Positions 27,562 to 36,770 of a DNA stretch of 64,000 bases are shown piece after piece. The DNA is from Planctomycetota bacterium (GTDB taxonomy: Bacteria > Planctomycetota > Planctomycetia > Pirellulales > UBA1268): positions 1 through 64,000 of the forward strand of contig QWOQ01000005.1 of the NCBI GenBank assembly GCA_003669585.1, read 5' to 3'. The translations under genes and the position numbers were made by a program. Each line of letters opens with the position of its first letter. Position 1 is the first letter of the stretch. The notes under the pieces are model-generated. The model searched no databases. It was given only the letters and a program-made list of their open reading frames with translations, and was not told where the DNA came from.

Positions 27562-29133
27562 TTACTGAAGAAAGTTGGCAAGATCCTTTTGAAACTGAAT
27601 CAGGTCAGGGAGATTCAAATACATCATGTGTCCAGATTCGTATTCAATAAAAGAAATGTTTTTTCGAAGTTGCGGATCAAGAGTGAGATGATCGATGCTG
27701 TACCGCATTGCGTCTGTAGGCACCGCAAGATCGCATCGTCCTGCCTGCACAAGTACACGCAGATAGGGATTGGTAGACATGGCACGTGAAAGTTCTTCCG
27801 AAGTGCTTGCATAGCTATTTTGTGGAAAAGTCCACTGTCCCACTCCCGCGAGAGCCTTGTATGGCAGATCGTTTTCAAAAAGCAATTCCTCGCGAACGTA
27901 TGCATTCATAGCGCTGGCCAAAGGTCCCAGCGCAGCGGCATAGGAGGGATCAAACCCGGGCGAGTTGCTTGCAGCATCACCATCGCGACCAGTGATTCGT
28001 CCATCAAAACGTCCACAGATGAGTCCCTCTTCAAGCAAAAGTTTCTTCTGAAACACTGACGGATCAACGCGAAGATTATGCTCAAGAATCAAAGCTGCTG
28101 AGAGACCTGTCAATCGAGCGAGCGTGGCAGCAGTCTCTGTGCGCTGTTGCTTCGAGAGCGAATCTCCTGCGTGGAGCACCGTCAGGTATTCCCCTGCCGC
28201 AAAATGTTTTGCCTCGGCCATCGCGTTTTGGAGATTCTCCTGCAAATCAGGAGGAAGTTTTTTATGAAAATGAGCTGTCGCCGTGAATGAGGGAAGAAAC
28301 ATGCTGTAAGGAAGATCGTTTGTGGGAGATGAGCGAATCGTTTCAAAATCAACGAGGCCCGACACAAGAATTAAGCCATTCAAGAACATGCCGTGCTTGT
28401 CTTGTAGTTCTTCGGCAAGTCCGGCTGCACGAAATACGCCGTAGCTTTCTCCGCAGAGATACTTCGGGGATCGCCATCGCTTGTTCCGCGTTGTATAGAG
28501 TCGAATAAAGTCAGCGACTGCCTCGATGTCAGGATGCTCGCCAAAAAACTGTTCCACTTTTTCATCTTTTGCCGGTCGGCTGTATCCGGTGGCAACTGGA
28601 TCAATGAAGACAAGGTCAGCCGATAAGAGAGGTGAATATTGATTGTCGACGAGTTCAAACGGCGGTGGTGGAAGAGTGGCATCAGAATTGACTTTTGCTC
28701 GACGAGGTCCAAGCCCTCCAAGATGGAGCCAGACCGCCGAGGCGCCGGGGCCACCGTTAAAACAAAAAAGAATTGGCCGTGCAGCGGGATCAAGAACATC
28801 ACGCTTTGTATATGCAACAAAAAAGACAGACGCCTTTGGAGAACCATCATCTTTAAGCAGTGGAAGCATGCCTGCCTCGGCTTTGTAGATCAGCTTTGTG
28901 CCGTCGATTGTCACGGTGTGTTCAGTGATGATTGGTTTCACGCTTGCGTCAGGCACGGTAGATACGTTCGCAGGAGAAGTTTTTGAACGAGGATCAATGA
29001 CAGTTCCGGTCTGCGTGACAGGAGTATTGTCGGTATCACTCGACACATCGTCAGCAAAAATTGAATTCTCAGTAAATGCACTGAAAAGAACTAAGACAAA
29101 AACCAGCATCTGTGGAGCATAGTAAGCGTGCAT
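27562..29133 (-). CDS. Secreted serine carboxypeptidase-like protein (peptidase S10)
   Basis: Alpha/beta-hydrolase of the S10 family, 523 aa, predicted to remove C-terminal residues from peptides. It has a cleavable signal (MLVFVLVLFSAF, then a polar region). Seen: the oxyanion and substrate region FNGGPGASA, nucleophile Ser in GESYG, catalytic Asp in GRCDLAVPT and catalytic His in ESGHMMYL. All three catalytic residues are in the expected order and spacing. Bacterial S10 proteins are common in planctomycetes and acidobacteria. ATG at 29133 is used; ATG at 29109 is an alternative that places the hydrophobic core closer to the start. Confidence 0.92.
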   Translation of the reverse strand: MHAYYAPQMLVFVLVLFSAFTENSIFADDVSSDTDNTPVTQTGTVIDPRSKTSPANVSTVPDASVKPIITEHTVTIDGTKLIYKAEAGMLPLLKDDGSPKASVFFVAYTKRDVLDPAARPILFCFNGGPGASAVWLHLGGLGPRRAKVNSDATLPPPPFELVDNQYSPLLSADLVFIDPVATGYSRPAKDEKVEQFFGEHPDIEAVADFIRLYTTRNKRWRSPKYLCGESYGVFRAAGLAEELQDKHGMFLNGLILVSGLVDFETIRSSPTNDLPYSMFLPSFTATAHFHKKLPPDLQENLQNAMAEAKHFAAGEYLTVLHAGDSLSKQQRTETAATLARLTGLSAALILEHNLRVDPSVFQKKLLLEEGLICGRFDGRITGRDGDAASNSPGFDPSYAAALGPLASAMNAYVREELLFENDLPYKALAGVGQWTFPQNSYASTSEELSRAMSTNPYLRVLVQAGRCDLAVPTDAMRYSIDHLTLDPQLRKNISFIEYESGHMMYLNLPDLIQFQKDLANFLQ

Positions 29134-29286
29134 CAGTAATTTCTAAACGCGGAGTGAATGAATCAGTGAACCAATAGTACAAACGCACCATGAGTCACCA
29201 CCAATGTCAGAAAGAGTAATTCGAGAGAAAGAAACTTGCTCATAGAACGAGAAGAAAAAAAGCGAAAAGAGCGGTTTGCCCCTTTT

Positions 29287-31851
29287 TTATCTCGGGGTTC
29301 GCGTTGGGACATGAAGAACGTCTATGACGGTTCCCATGTCGTCGACGGAGAAATGATAGAAGCGGTCCCCCAAATCGATTCGATGAATTGCGCCTGAGTT
29401 TGTTCGACCAAGTTTGGCAAATCGAATGACTTGGTTACACGCATCATCTGTCTCGTAAAACAGTGTCTTTGATAGACCAGCCGACCATATATCTAAAAAG
29501 AACAGAACCTCAGTCAGATTACTTTTGTAGCCATTCATCCAGCGATCAATCGCGACTTCAAGACGTCCTTCGGTCGTATTCCAGTGCTGATTTCCCTGTG
29601 TCGCCAGACTCTCTTGAACGGCATCGTAAAACCATGGAATGTTACCTCGCATGAAACCGTATGACTTCCAGTCGGCTCCGGTGGATTGCAACCAATACTG
29701 TTTCCATGCGTCGTTCCAGTGCGCTGGGTTTCCATCAAAGTGGCCCACGTCGTGGAAATGTTGGCGGGTGCGATTCATGTCGATCCATCCAGTGACCGGA
29801 TCGGCTCGCATGTCAGGTCCACCAGCGGCCACGAGAACGCGTCCCCAACGCTGAAGCAGGGCAGGGGAGCGTCGTACGAAAGCATCTACGTCGTGGCTGG
29901 CCTCGTGGTGAACTACTGTCATAAAAAGATTTTCGCTTCCACGAGTGCCAATAATCGGGCGAGCATCTTCTGAGAATCCATACTCGCCGCCGCTTTCGGG
30001 AGAACCGTTGAACGTATTTTTAAGATGCCCTCGTACCAGATACGTTCGGCCTCCAAGCCAGTCGTTGGCAGTGATACACGTTCCGGGATAAATTTCGCGA
30101 GGAATAGTTCTCACCCACTGTCGAATCGCCTCCGCACCTCGTGGATTGCGATTATTGTCGGCGTAAATCAGTCCTGTTTGCTCAACTAATCCACGGTAGC
30201 CATCGGTGAACCCTGCCGCGTCGCAGAGACGACTCCGTGCGTCGGGATCAAACTGACGCGCAATGAGTGTCGTCAGCCAAGTTTGAACGGCGAGCGAAGC
30301 CATCCCGGGCTGCGTGTGGACGTCAAATGACTGAATTGCGAAATACTGTGGGTACTGATTGATGATTTCAAGGAATGCATCCGACGTACGAATCTTGTCT
30401 TGTGGTGAAGCGAGCGTTTCTATGTTGTCGTAAAGGGCAGCAACACTTGTGAGAAGAAGGTTGTGAGTTTTTTTATTTTCCGGAAGCATAAGAAAGTGCG
30501 CAAGATCATGGGTATGTTCCGACAGTACATTGCGAAACTGTGTAAGGTGCGATCGGATACTTATTCCACGGGCGAATCGTACTGAGCCCCCTTTTTCACC
30601 CCCTAGAATAAGATCGAGAGTTCCATCGCCATCGAGGTCGCCAAAGTCAATGATTCCCCCGTCACACAAAGAGTGAAGATCGACTGTTTCGTAATCATGT
30701 CCACTGATTCCCAGTTCACCAGATTGACCAAAACGCGGACTTTGGTTTGATCCATAATTTCGGCGAACGCGGATTGTGCCCCAGTTGTAGGAATCACACA
30801 GATCGAGAAGTCCGTTGTGGTCAAGATCAAATAGACGTACGTTGATGTTGTATGATCCGTCGATTGAAAATCCATCTTTATCGATCTGGGAAGTTGGTTC
30901 TTCAAAGGTGAGGCCCGAAGCCTTGCGTACACCTTTGGCAAGTTTGACCGATCCAGAAAATGAACCAGTCAACAGGTCGGGCACGCCATCCCCGGTAAGA
31001 TCTCCACAGTCCGCACGAATATCAGCGGCTCTGAAAACGGATCCGTGAGCGTCTTCGCATACGATCGGTGAGGCAAGCACACAATCGTGCAAGCCGTTTG
31101 CCGTATTTGGATAATACTGAACAACTCGGTCGGGATCGGATATTGTCACAAGGTCACCGGTGCCATTTGCATCCACGTCGACCCAGGCAATTGAAACGCG
31201 ATTTGTTCCAAAAGAGATGTCTTTGCCGTCAGACTGCAATCGAACCCCCTGCGTAAAAAGAGGAGAAGTCTTCGATCCTGTGTTACGGTGCAACCAGACT
31301 GCGCCTGCAGCGCCAACAAGCAGATCAAGATCACCATCCGAATCGAAGTCAACGACTCTTGGAACAGACGCTCCGCTGCCGTAAGTAATCGGTTTGTCGT
31401 TGACAGTGAAAACCGCAAGATCGGTAAAAGTTGTACTCGACGCGTTGTCTGTATGAGGCACAACTGTGATGTGCATCGTTGCTGATGCCCGCCCACCGCG
31501 GCCGTCATCAAGGGTGTATTCAAAGGAATCGTCACCGACATAATCGAGGTGCGGCGTATAGAGAAATGTGCCGTTAAGAAGGTCTTCCACAGTTCCTTGT
31601 TGTGCTTGATTGAAAGAGGAAACAGAGATTGGGTCCTGCTCCACGTCAAAGCTGTCAAGAATGACGCTCGGCGTAATGGAAGGAATATTGACTGTTGTGA
31701 TAAAACGTCTCACGACTGGCTTGGGAGGAAGATTTTCAAATGGATCTGGAGACCATGTCGTGGTAACACTTTGTGTCTTGATCGCGTCAGCGGCAATGCA
31801 CACAGACAGAAAAAAAGAAAATATGGCTCCCGAGAAAAATACGGTTTTCAT
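29287..31851 (-). CDS. Secreted FG-GAP/VCBS repeat protein with C-terminal HExxH putative metallopeptidase domain
   Basis: Exported protein of 854 aa. Signal peptide MKTVFFSGAIFSFFLS; a cadherin/Ig-like domain at about residues 65-130 (NGTFLYTPHLDYVGDDSFEY); then five FG-GAP/VCBS repeats with Ca-binding loops such as DFDSDGDLDLL, DLTGDGVPDLL and DLDGDGTLDLIL, together resembling an integrin-type propeller. The C-terminal third carries HEASH at 649-653 and, about 95 residues later, a Glu747 in AVQESLA that could be the third zinc ligand. This arrangement suggests a metallopeptidase targeted by the repeats; the peptidase family is not recognised. Start ATG at 31851 fits the signal peptide. Confidence 0.82.
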   Translation of the reverse strand: MKTVFFSGAIFSFFLSVCIAADAIKTQSVTTTWSPDPFENLPPKPVVRRFITTVNIPSITPSVILDSFDVEQDPISVSSFNQAQQGTVEDLLNGTFLYTPHLDYVGDDSFEYTLDDGRGGRASATMHITVVPHTDNASSTTFTDLAVFTVNDKPITYGSGASVPRVVDFDSDGDLDLLVGAAGAVWLHRNTGSKTSPLFTQGVRLQSDGKDISFGTNRVSIAWVDVDANGTGDLVTISDPDRVVQYYPNTANGLHDCVLASPIVCEDAHGSVFRAADIRADCGDLTGDGVPDLLTGSFSGSVKLAKGVRKASGLTFEEPTSQIDKDGFSIDGSYNINVRLFDLDHNGLLDLCDSYNWGTIRVRRNYGSNQSPRFGQSGELGISGHDYETVDLHSLCDGGIIDFGDLDGDGTLDLILGGEKGGSVRFARGISIRSHLTQFRNVLSEHTHDLAHFLMLPENKKTHNLLLTSVAALYDNIETLASPQDKIRTSDAFLEIINQYPQYFAIQSFDVHTQPGMASLAVQTWLTTLIARQFDPDARSRLCDAAGFTDGYRGLVEQTGLIYADNNRNPRGAEAIRQWVRTIPREIYPGTCITANDWLGGRTYLVRGHLKNTFNGSPESGGEYGFSEDARPIIGTRGSENLFMTVVHHEASHDVDAFVRRSPALLQRWGRVLVAAGGPDMRADPVTGWIDMNRTRQHFHDVGHFDGNPAHWNDAWKQYWLQSTGADWKSYGFMRGNIPWFYDAVQESLATQGNQHWNTTEGRLEVAIDRWMNGYKSNLTEVLFFLDIWSAGLSKTLFYETDDACNQVIRFAKLGRTNSGAIHRIDLGDRFYHFSVDDMGTVIDVLHVPTRTPR

Positions 31852-32069
31852 ACAGGGTTTTCCGAAGAAGGTTGGGAGGTCAGTAAGACCATCGGGTTGG
31901 ATGGTAGTCCTTGCATCCGAGGGAATTCGCGCCCAATTATGGATACGATTTGTTCTGTTACAAATCATAGCAGCGCAAGGACTTCTTTCGTGGCATACTC
32001 ATTCACAATGCGTACGCTAAACAAAGCGAGTGAACAAGAAATATAGAAAATGAAAAACGAGGTATTTCA

Positions 32070-33050
32070 ATGAGTGAACATCGTCGGCATCAAGGAACGG
32101 TTGTGATTGCAGTAATTCTTGCAGGTGTTCTCTTTGACATGGGACGTGCGGCGGAAACATCGTCTCGTCGAATATTGGTTTGCGGTGCGCGGACGGCGAT
32201 CGTTGAAATTGATCGGGCTCATCCAGAAGGAAAGGTTGAGTGGAGTTATCCATCATCGTCGAGAGAAGGATGGGTACTCCCTGGAGGAAATGTGTTACTG
32301 GCACTTTCGGCGAGTGATACGACTCCCAAGGGGGCCGCAGTCGAAGTTGTTCCAGGAGGCAAAGAAAGTGATGGAACGCCTATCGCGAATAAAATTGTCT
32401 GGCGTTATGACGGAACGCAGGCGGAAGTGAACAGCGTTCAGAAAACAGCCGAAGGAACATATGTGATTACCGAGGCAGGTCCGAACCCAAGGCTACTGGA
32501 GCTGGATGCTGCTGGGGGAATTGTAAATGAGTTTGCGCTCAACTGTCAGAAGGCCAATGCGCACATGCAATCGCGTATGGCCCGCAAACAGACTGACGGC
32601 ACGTTTCTTGTGCCGCATCTGCTCGACTTTGCCGTGGTGCGTTACGATAGAAAAGGAAAGGAAATCAGTCGGTTTGATACACACGTTACCGGAGAACCGG
32701 CTGTAAATAGTTGGCCATTTACAGCAATTGCACTTGCTGACGGCGGTATTCTTGTAGGACTCACCAATGGCAATCGTGTCATCGAGTTTGATCCTCAGGG
32801 CAAGGTCCGGTGGCAGATAACCAGTGACGATGTTGGTGGAATTATCAACGATGCCTGCGGTGTTCAGCGGCTGCCCAGCGGCAATACCATGATCACGAGC
32901 TATCACATCGGCCAGGGCGGCGTGCGACTGCTTGAGATCACGCCCGAAAAGAAGTTGGTCTGGACGTGGAAGGCCGATGTGCCCGCGGTCCACCATTTTC
33001 AAGTGTTGGCAATAGATGGAAAGGCACTTGAAAATTCATCACTGCGTTAA
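32070..33050 (+). CDS. Exported beta-propeller protein (PQQ/arylsulfotransferase-like repeats)
   Basis: 326 aa with a signal peptide (VVIAVILAGVLFDMGRAA). The mature part is built of repeating strands of the type RILVCGARTAIVEID, KIVWRYDG, GTYVITEAGPNPRLLELD, GGILVGLTNGNRVIEFD and KLVWTWKAD. This looks like a six- or seven-bladed propeller related to PQQ-like and arylsulfotransferase-type folds. No catalytic His typical of arylsulfotransferase was identified, so function is unknown; binding or scaffold roles are likely. It is divergent from the FG-GAP protein. Confidence 0.78.
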   Translation: MSEHRRHQGTVVIAVILAGVLFDMGRAAETSSRRILVCGARTAIVEIDRAHPEGKVEWSYPSSSREGWVLPGGNVLLALSASDTTPKGAAVEVVPGGKESDGTPIANKIVWRYDGTQAEVNSVQKTAEGTYVITEAGPNPRLLELDAAGGIVNEFALNCQKANAHMQSRMARKQTDGTFLVPHLLDFAVVRYDRKGKEISRFDTHVTGEPAVNSWPFTAIALADGGILVGLTNGNRVIEFDPQGKVRWQITSDDVGGIINDACGVQRLPSGNTMITSYHIGQGGVRLLEITPEKKLVWTWKADVPAVHHFQVLAIDGKALENSSLR

Positions 33051-33094
33051 AATAGACAAGGGGCTGTCCCACACGTATCAAACCGAAAGCGTGA

Positions 33095-33376
33095 TCAACG
33101 ACTCAAGAGTTTGATCAACGATTCTTTTTGCCTGCGGCGTAATTTTTTAACGGCTGCTTCACGTTTGAGCGCGACGCTCCGTGAGGGATGCAGTTCGCTG
33201 TACAAAAGTGAAACAGGGAGTCGCGAACGGGTATATTTTGAAGCAGTTCCGGCAGAATGTTGCCGAAGGCGGCGAGGAAGATCGTTGGTGATCCCAGTAT
33301 AGAACGAATCGTCAGAGCATCGCAGAATATAGACTCGAAAAGGGTTCTTTTGTACGGCACATTTTCGCTTGCTCAT
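33095..33376 (-). CDS. Small GIY-YIG nuclease-like protein (UPF0213 type)
   Basis: 93 aa single-domain GIY-YIG protein: VYILRCSDDSFYTGITND supplies the GIY and YIG-equivalent strands, the conserved Arg is in LPRRLRQH, and KREAAVKKL carries the family's Glu region. Many free-standing members exist in bacteria with unproven roles in DNA repair. It starts three bases after the stop of the upstream PQQ-repeat gene, so it is likely co-transcribed with it. Confidence 0.9.
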   Translation of the reverse strand: MSKRKCAVQKNPFRVYILRCSDDSFYTGITNDLPRRLRQHSAGTASKYTRSRLPVSLLYSELHPSRSVALKREAAVKKLRRRQKESLIKLLSR

Positions 33377-33379
33377 GAA

Positions 33380-34690
33380 TCACTCTGCCAAAGAAACGCG
33401 AATACATTCTTTGTCATTGCGAACAAAAAAGTGCCGGTTTGCATAGGCCCCAGCACACCACACCACATCTCTTCCAAAAGCAACATTGCTCGGCTGAATA
33501 ACCTTGGCTCGATCAATTTCTGTGTAGCCCTGGGGCGAGAGTTTTGCGATCACCAGGTGGCCTGTTTCGGAAAACATAAAGTAGCGATCTGCATGTTTCA
33601 CGATGAAAGCAGTTCCTGAACCGCTGGGCCGTTCTCCGAGGGGTCCGCCAGACTTCCAGAGCACCTCGCCACTAGGAATCTGAACGGCTCGAAGTTCTCC
33701 TTTTTCGTGAAATCCGTAGATCAAGCCATCGGCAACAATTGGCTGAACATTTACGGGAGAAAGACCATGTTTGGCCTTGTTTCGCCACACGACCTGGGCA
33801 CCGGGCTTCTCGGAGGAAAGTTTTAAAAGCAGATTTTTTTCTTGAAAGCCCCCAATGAATAAATAATCACCAACTTTTACCGGTGACATGATTATTGATC
33901 CGTTGTCGGCACCGTATGGAGCTTTCCAGAGAATCGCACCGGTCAGTGGATTAACGGCGTACACCCCGTCCGGTTTTAAAAACACAAGTTGTCGCTGGCC
34001 TCCAGCCTCGATGATTGTCGGCGGTGAATAACCCTGTTCGGGTGCTGTATTTGCTCGCCAGACTTCCTTGCCAGTGCGCTTCTCAAACGCAACAGCGTGT
34101 GCTTCCTGCGTTCCGACCACACAAACCAGTCGATCACCGTCGATGAGTGGATGGCTCGCATATCCCCAAAGCGCTGACTTCGTTTTGTATTCGTGCTTGA
34201 GATCCTTTGACCACTCGACTGTTCCATCACGGACGCGGAGGCAGACGAGATGGCCTTCGGCGCCAAGCGTATAGACGTGCTCACCATCAACAGTTGGAGT
34301 GCATCGCGGGCCTGAGGGATACGAAATCGTGTAGGTGACTCGATACTCATGCTTCCAAAGTTGTTTGCCGGTTAATTCATCAAGGCACAATACCCGTTCA
34401 TGTCCTTCTGATGCGCTGCGACCGAAATTGTCGACTGTGATATCGCTTGAAGTAACCAGATCGGTGATAAAAACCTTCCCGCCGGAGACGGCAGGGCCGG
34501 CGTATCCACCCGCTACCGGCACTCGCCACACGACCGTCGGACCACCCTTTGGAAAGGTTTGAAGAATCCCCGTCTCGCGCCAATGGTTATCGCGTTTTGG
34601 ACCCATCCACCCAGGCCAGTCATCAGCATGAGCGACAAGTGAAATAATAAAGAGAGAAAAAGTGAGTGCAATACGCAGATGTGTGAACAA
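33380..34690 (-). CDS. Exported PQQ-like beta-propeller repeat protein
   Basis: 436 aa from a TTG start with GAAAGG just upstream; this start yields a good signal peptide (RIALTFSLFIISLVAHA) cleaved before DDWPGWMGPKRD, the standard opening of planctomycete PQQ-like proteins. Repeats include GTVEWSKDLKHEYK, GKEVWRANTA, GAILWKAPYG and GEVLWKSGG, giving an eight-bladed-type propeller lacking the quinoprotein dehydrogenase catalytic residues. A longer frame to 35032 would overlap the upstream gene and lacks a signal. Probably periplasmic; role unknown. Confidence 0.87.
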   Translation of the reverse strand: MFTHLRIALTFSLFIISLVAHADDWPGWMGPKRDNHWRETGILQTFPKGGPTVVWRVPVAGGYAGPAVSGGKVFITDLVTSSDITVDNFGRSASEGHERVLCLDELTGKQLWKHEYRVTYTISYPSGPRCTPTVDGEHVYTLGAEGHLVCLRVRDGTVEWSKDLKHEYKTKSALWGYASHPLIDGDRLVCVVGTQEAHAVAFEKRTGKEVWRANTAPEQGYSPPTIIEAGGQRQLVFLKPDGVYAVNPLTGAILWKAPYGADNGSIIMSPVKVGDYLFIGGFQEKNLLLKLSSEKPGAQVVWRNKAKHGLSPVNVQPIVADGLIYGFHEKGELRAVQIPSGEVLWKSGGPLGERPSGSGTAFIVKHADRYFMFSETGHLVIAKLSPQGYTEIDRAKVIQPSNVAFGRDVVWCAGAYANRHFFVRNDKECIRVSLAE

Positions 34691-34811
34691 GCAAGCGCCT
34701 TTCGCAAATGTGACGAAGTTGATTGAATAGGTGTCGTCTGTGTGGTGATGGTAGCACGAGGGTTCGACCTCGATCTCGATACTTTCAAAAAATACAATCG
34801 CAGTGTTTTCG

Positions 34812-36095
34812 TTACTGCGGGGAATGAATGAACGCATCAGGATCGTCGTCAAAGGACTCGGCGTTGGATTCGAGTCGCGGTAATTGAAGGCCTTCGATTT
34901 CAGACATTGAGCCACCAATAATTCCCTGAAGATCGCCATAGAAACCAGATGTATTCGCGAGGGCGCGTTCGAGTTGACGCTCGCGTTTGGCCCAGATGCG
35001 AGTAATGGCACGTTTCTCTGAATCGAGATCACTTTTCATCGTGACAAAGGCCTCGACTACGCCCGATATTCGATGACGGAATTCCTGGCCAGAGAGATAG
35101 TCGTAGACCATCTGCATTTTTTCGTGGCGGCCCTGTGTTGCCAAACGGCTTTTCCCGGCCTCAATGAGGCCTGCCCGCAGAGCCGTGGCCAAGCCCCCGG
35201 CGCATAGCCAGTTGCAAACCCAGACGCTTTCGGAAAGACCGAAGTAGCGCATGCCTTCGGGGAGAACGTCGCTGACGAGTACAGCAATCGAGGCATGAGC
35301 AGAACGCTGGTCGTCCCTCAGCTTGGCAAGCCAGCCATGGCTCCAGTGTTTCGTCCGTTTTGATTCCCACAGAATGGATCCGCAATTGAGTCCATTGGTA
35401 TCGAATATCTCGTGTAGCACGTCACCGCCAAAAACTCCCTTGGCGACCGGTTCGATGGAATCGTGTGGAAATAAGGATTGAAGAAGGTTCTCAAGAGCAA
35501 GTTCTTGCACCTCACCTTGAGTCTGCTGGGAACCCTGCTCCGCTTTTCGTTTGAGTTCATCGATCTGTTTCCGAAGATCTGATATCTGCTTCTCTTTTTC
35601 CGCTTCTTTGAGCTGGTGAGCAGCGGTGAGTTGCGAAGAAGTTTCATCCCTAATTTGTTCTCGCTGGGCATCGATAGCGCGAGCCATTTCGAGTTCGTGC
35701 GATTGCGTTTTTTCAACAAGATCGCGTTCTCGTTTTCGAAGATGAAGTTCAGCATCCTGAGTTTCTTTGAGTTGCTTTTTAAGTTCTTGAACTTCCGTGG
35801 AACGATCCGAGAGTTCCACCGCGAGATGTTCTCTCGCTTTCAGGATTGCGGAAGCCTCTAGATTCTGTTTCGCAACGGCCAGTTTTTGAGAAATCTGAAG
35901 ATCGACAGTCGCTCGTGATTCTTCGAGATGGAGTTGTTGTTTTTCTAAAGACTGTCGAATCGAAAGAACTTCGTCACGTCCTTTTTGAAGTTCAGATTCC
36001 ATTTCAGACCGAATGCGTACGGAAATCTGCTCCTGCATCACGTCGCTGACCTCGATCTCACTCGAGCATCGTGGACATGTCAGCTTTGTTGCCAT
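34812..36095 (-). CDS. DUF2130 coiled-coil protein with PD-(D/E)xK-like nuclease core
   Basis: 427 aa. The N-terminus has a CPRC zinc-knuckle-like pair (LTCPRCSSEIEV). Residues about 25-200 are a long, highly charged coiled coil rich in Glu, Lys and Gln. The C-terminal DUF2130 core contains IFDTNGLNCGSILWESKRTKHW, in which Asp and the WESK pair match the D...ExK pattern of restriction-endonuclease-like folds. DUF2130 proteins are widespread and uncharacterised; SMC-like coiled coil plus nuclease core suggests DNA handling (inference). Start ATG (MATKLTCPRC) is chosen over a long upstream frame. Confidence 0.85.
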   Translation of the reverse strand: MATKLTCPRCSSEIEVSDVMQEQISVRIRSEMESELQKGRDEVLSIRQSLEKQQLHLEESRATVDLQISQKLAVAKQNLEASAILKAREHLAVELSDRSTEVQELKKQLKETQDAELHLRKRERDLVEKTQSHELEMARAIDAQREQIRDETSSQLTAAHQLKEAEKEKQISDLRKQIDELKRKAEQGSQQTQGEVQELALENLLQSLFPHDSIEPVAKGVFGGDVLHEIFDTNGLNCGSILWESKRTKHWSHGWLAKLRDDQRSAHASIAVLVSDVLPEGMRYFGLSESVWVCNWLCAGGLATALRAGLIEAGKSRLATQGRHEKMQMVYDYLSGQEFRHRISGVVEAFVTMKSDLDSEKRAITRIWAKRERQLERALANTSGFYGDLQGIIGGSMSEIEGLQLPRLESNAESFDDDPDAFIHSPQ

Positions 36096-36258
36096 GCTCA
36101 GAACTCCTTTTTCAGAAAAGTGATGAGGTGACGCGTCCGCGTACAAACACACCGTTACCAAACTGTTGAACGCAGCGAAACCTAAACCGAGAGTGTAGCA
36201 CTCAAGGTACGAAAGGTTTTTAGTGCGAACCGCATGCAAAAGAGAATGTGTACAAAAC

Positions 36259-36279
36259 CTCCTCCGAGAGGAGTTTTTT
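36259..36279. terminator. Candidate intrinsic terminator hairpin
   Basis: CTCCTC, loop CGA, GAGGAG, then six T on the plus strand. On the minus strand the same stem is followed by GGTTTT, a weaker tail. It lies just downstream of the small Cys-rich gene (minus strand) and upstream of the DUF2130 gene. The T-run is better on the plus strand, where no gene is read into it. Confidence 0.45.
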
Positions 36280-36290
36280 CTCTTCGAGCG

Positions 36291-36770
36291 TTACCGGGTA
36301 TGCGGCCTCAGCGATGCCGGAGAATCCATGCCCATGCAGCGATAGCAGAAAACTGTGGGGTTGCAGGAATCATCATCGACAGTCTGCGTGGCAACAGCAT
36401 CGTAGATTTCTGCGCCGCAACCGATGCAGGTGTCAAGATAAGACGGCAACTCATCGTGACGACAGAAGAGGTCGTCGGGGGTCAGGCCGTCGAATGGGAA
36501 AAAAACATTGTCTGTCATCTCGTCACAATCATCGCTGTCACACAATGGAGACTCAGCGTCGAGTTGGGGCTGCCACAGTCCAAGATCAAGTGAATTCTCC
36601 TCTTGATTGACAGAGACTTCCGAATCGATGTTGCGTGGTGAGCCGGTGCAGAGATGCTCAAGTGCAGCAGTTTCGCTGCGGAGGGTTGCAGCAGAACCAA
36701 GGATGAAGTCAATCGCTCGATCGCGAAGCGTTTCGCATCGGCCGCAGTGTTCCTCTGATTTGTAGGGCAT
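36291..36770 (-). CDS. Hypothetical protein with paired Cys motifs
   Basis: 159 aa, not recognised. The start is well supported by GGAGG eight bases before ATG. It has CGRC near the N-terminus, an acidic central region (DSDDCDEMTD) and a C-terminal CIGCGAE...CYRC pair that resembles a zinc ribbon. No signal peptide or membrane segment. It is followed by the hairpin at 36259-36279. Possibly a regulatory or adaptor protein; no function can be assigned. Confidence 0.65.
   Translation of the reverse strand: MPYKSEEHCGRCETLRDRAIDFILGSAATLRSETAALEHLCTGSPRNIDSEVSVNQEENSLDLGLWQPQLDAESPLCDSDDCDEMTDNVFFPFDGLTPDDLFCRHDELPSYLDTCIGCGAEIYDAVATQTVDDDSCNPTVFCYRCMGMDSPASLRPHTR

Noticed and set aside
33051..33094. 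GGGGCTGTCCC near 33060 and GGGGACTGTCC near 36812 as additional REP copies
   Set aside because: Short self-complementary matches only; they differ from the RAYT repeat and from each other.
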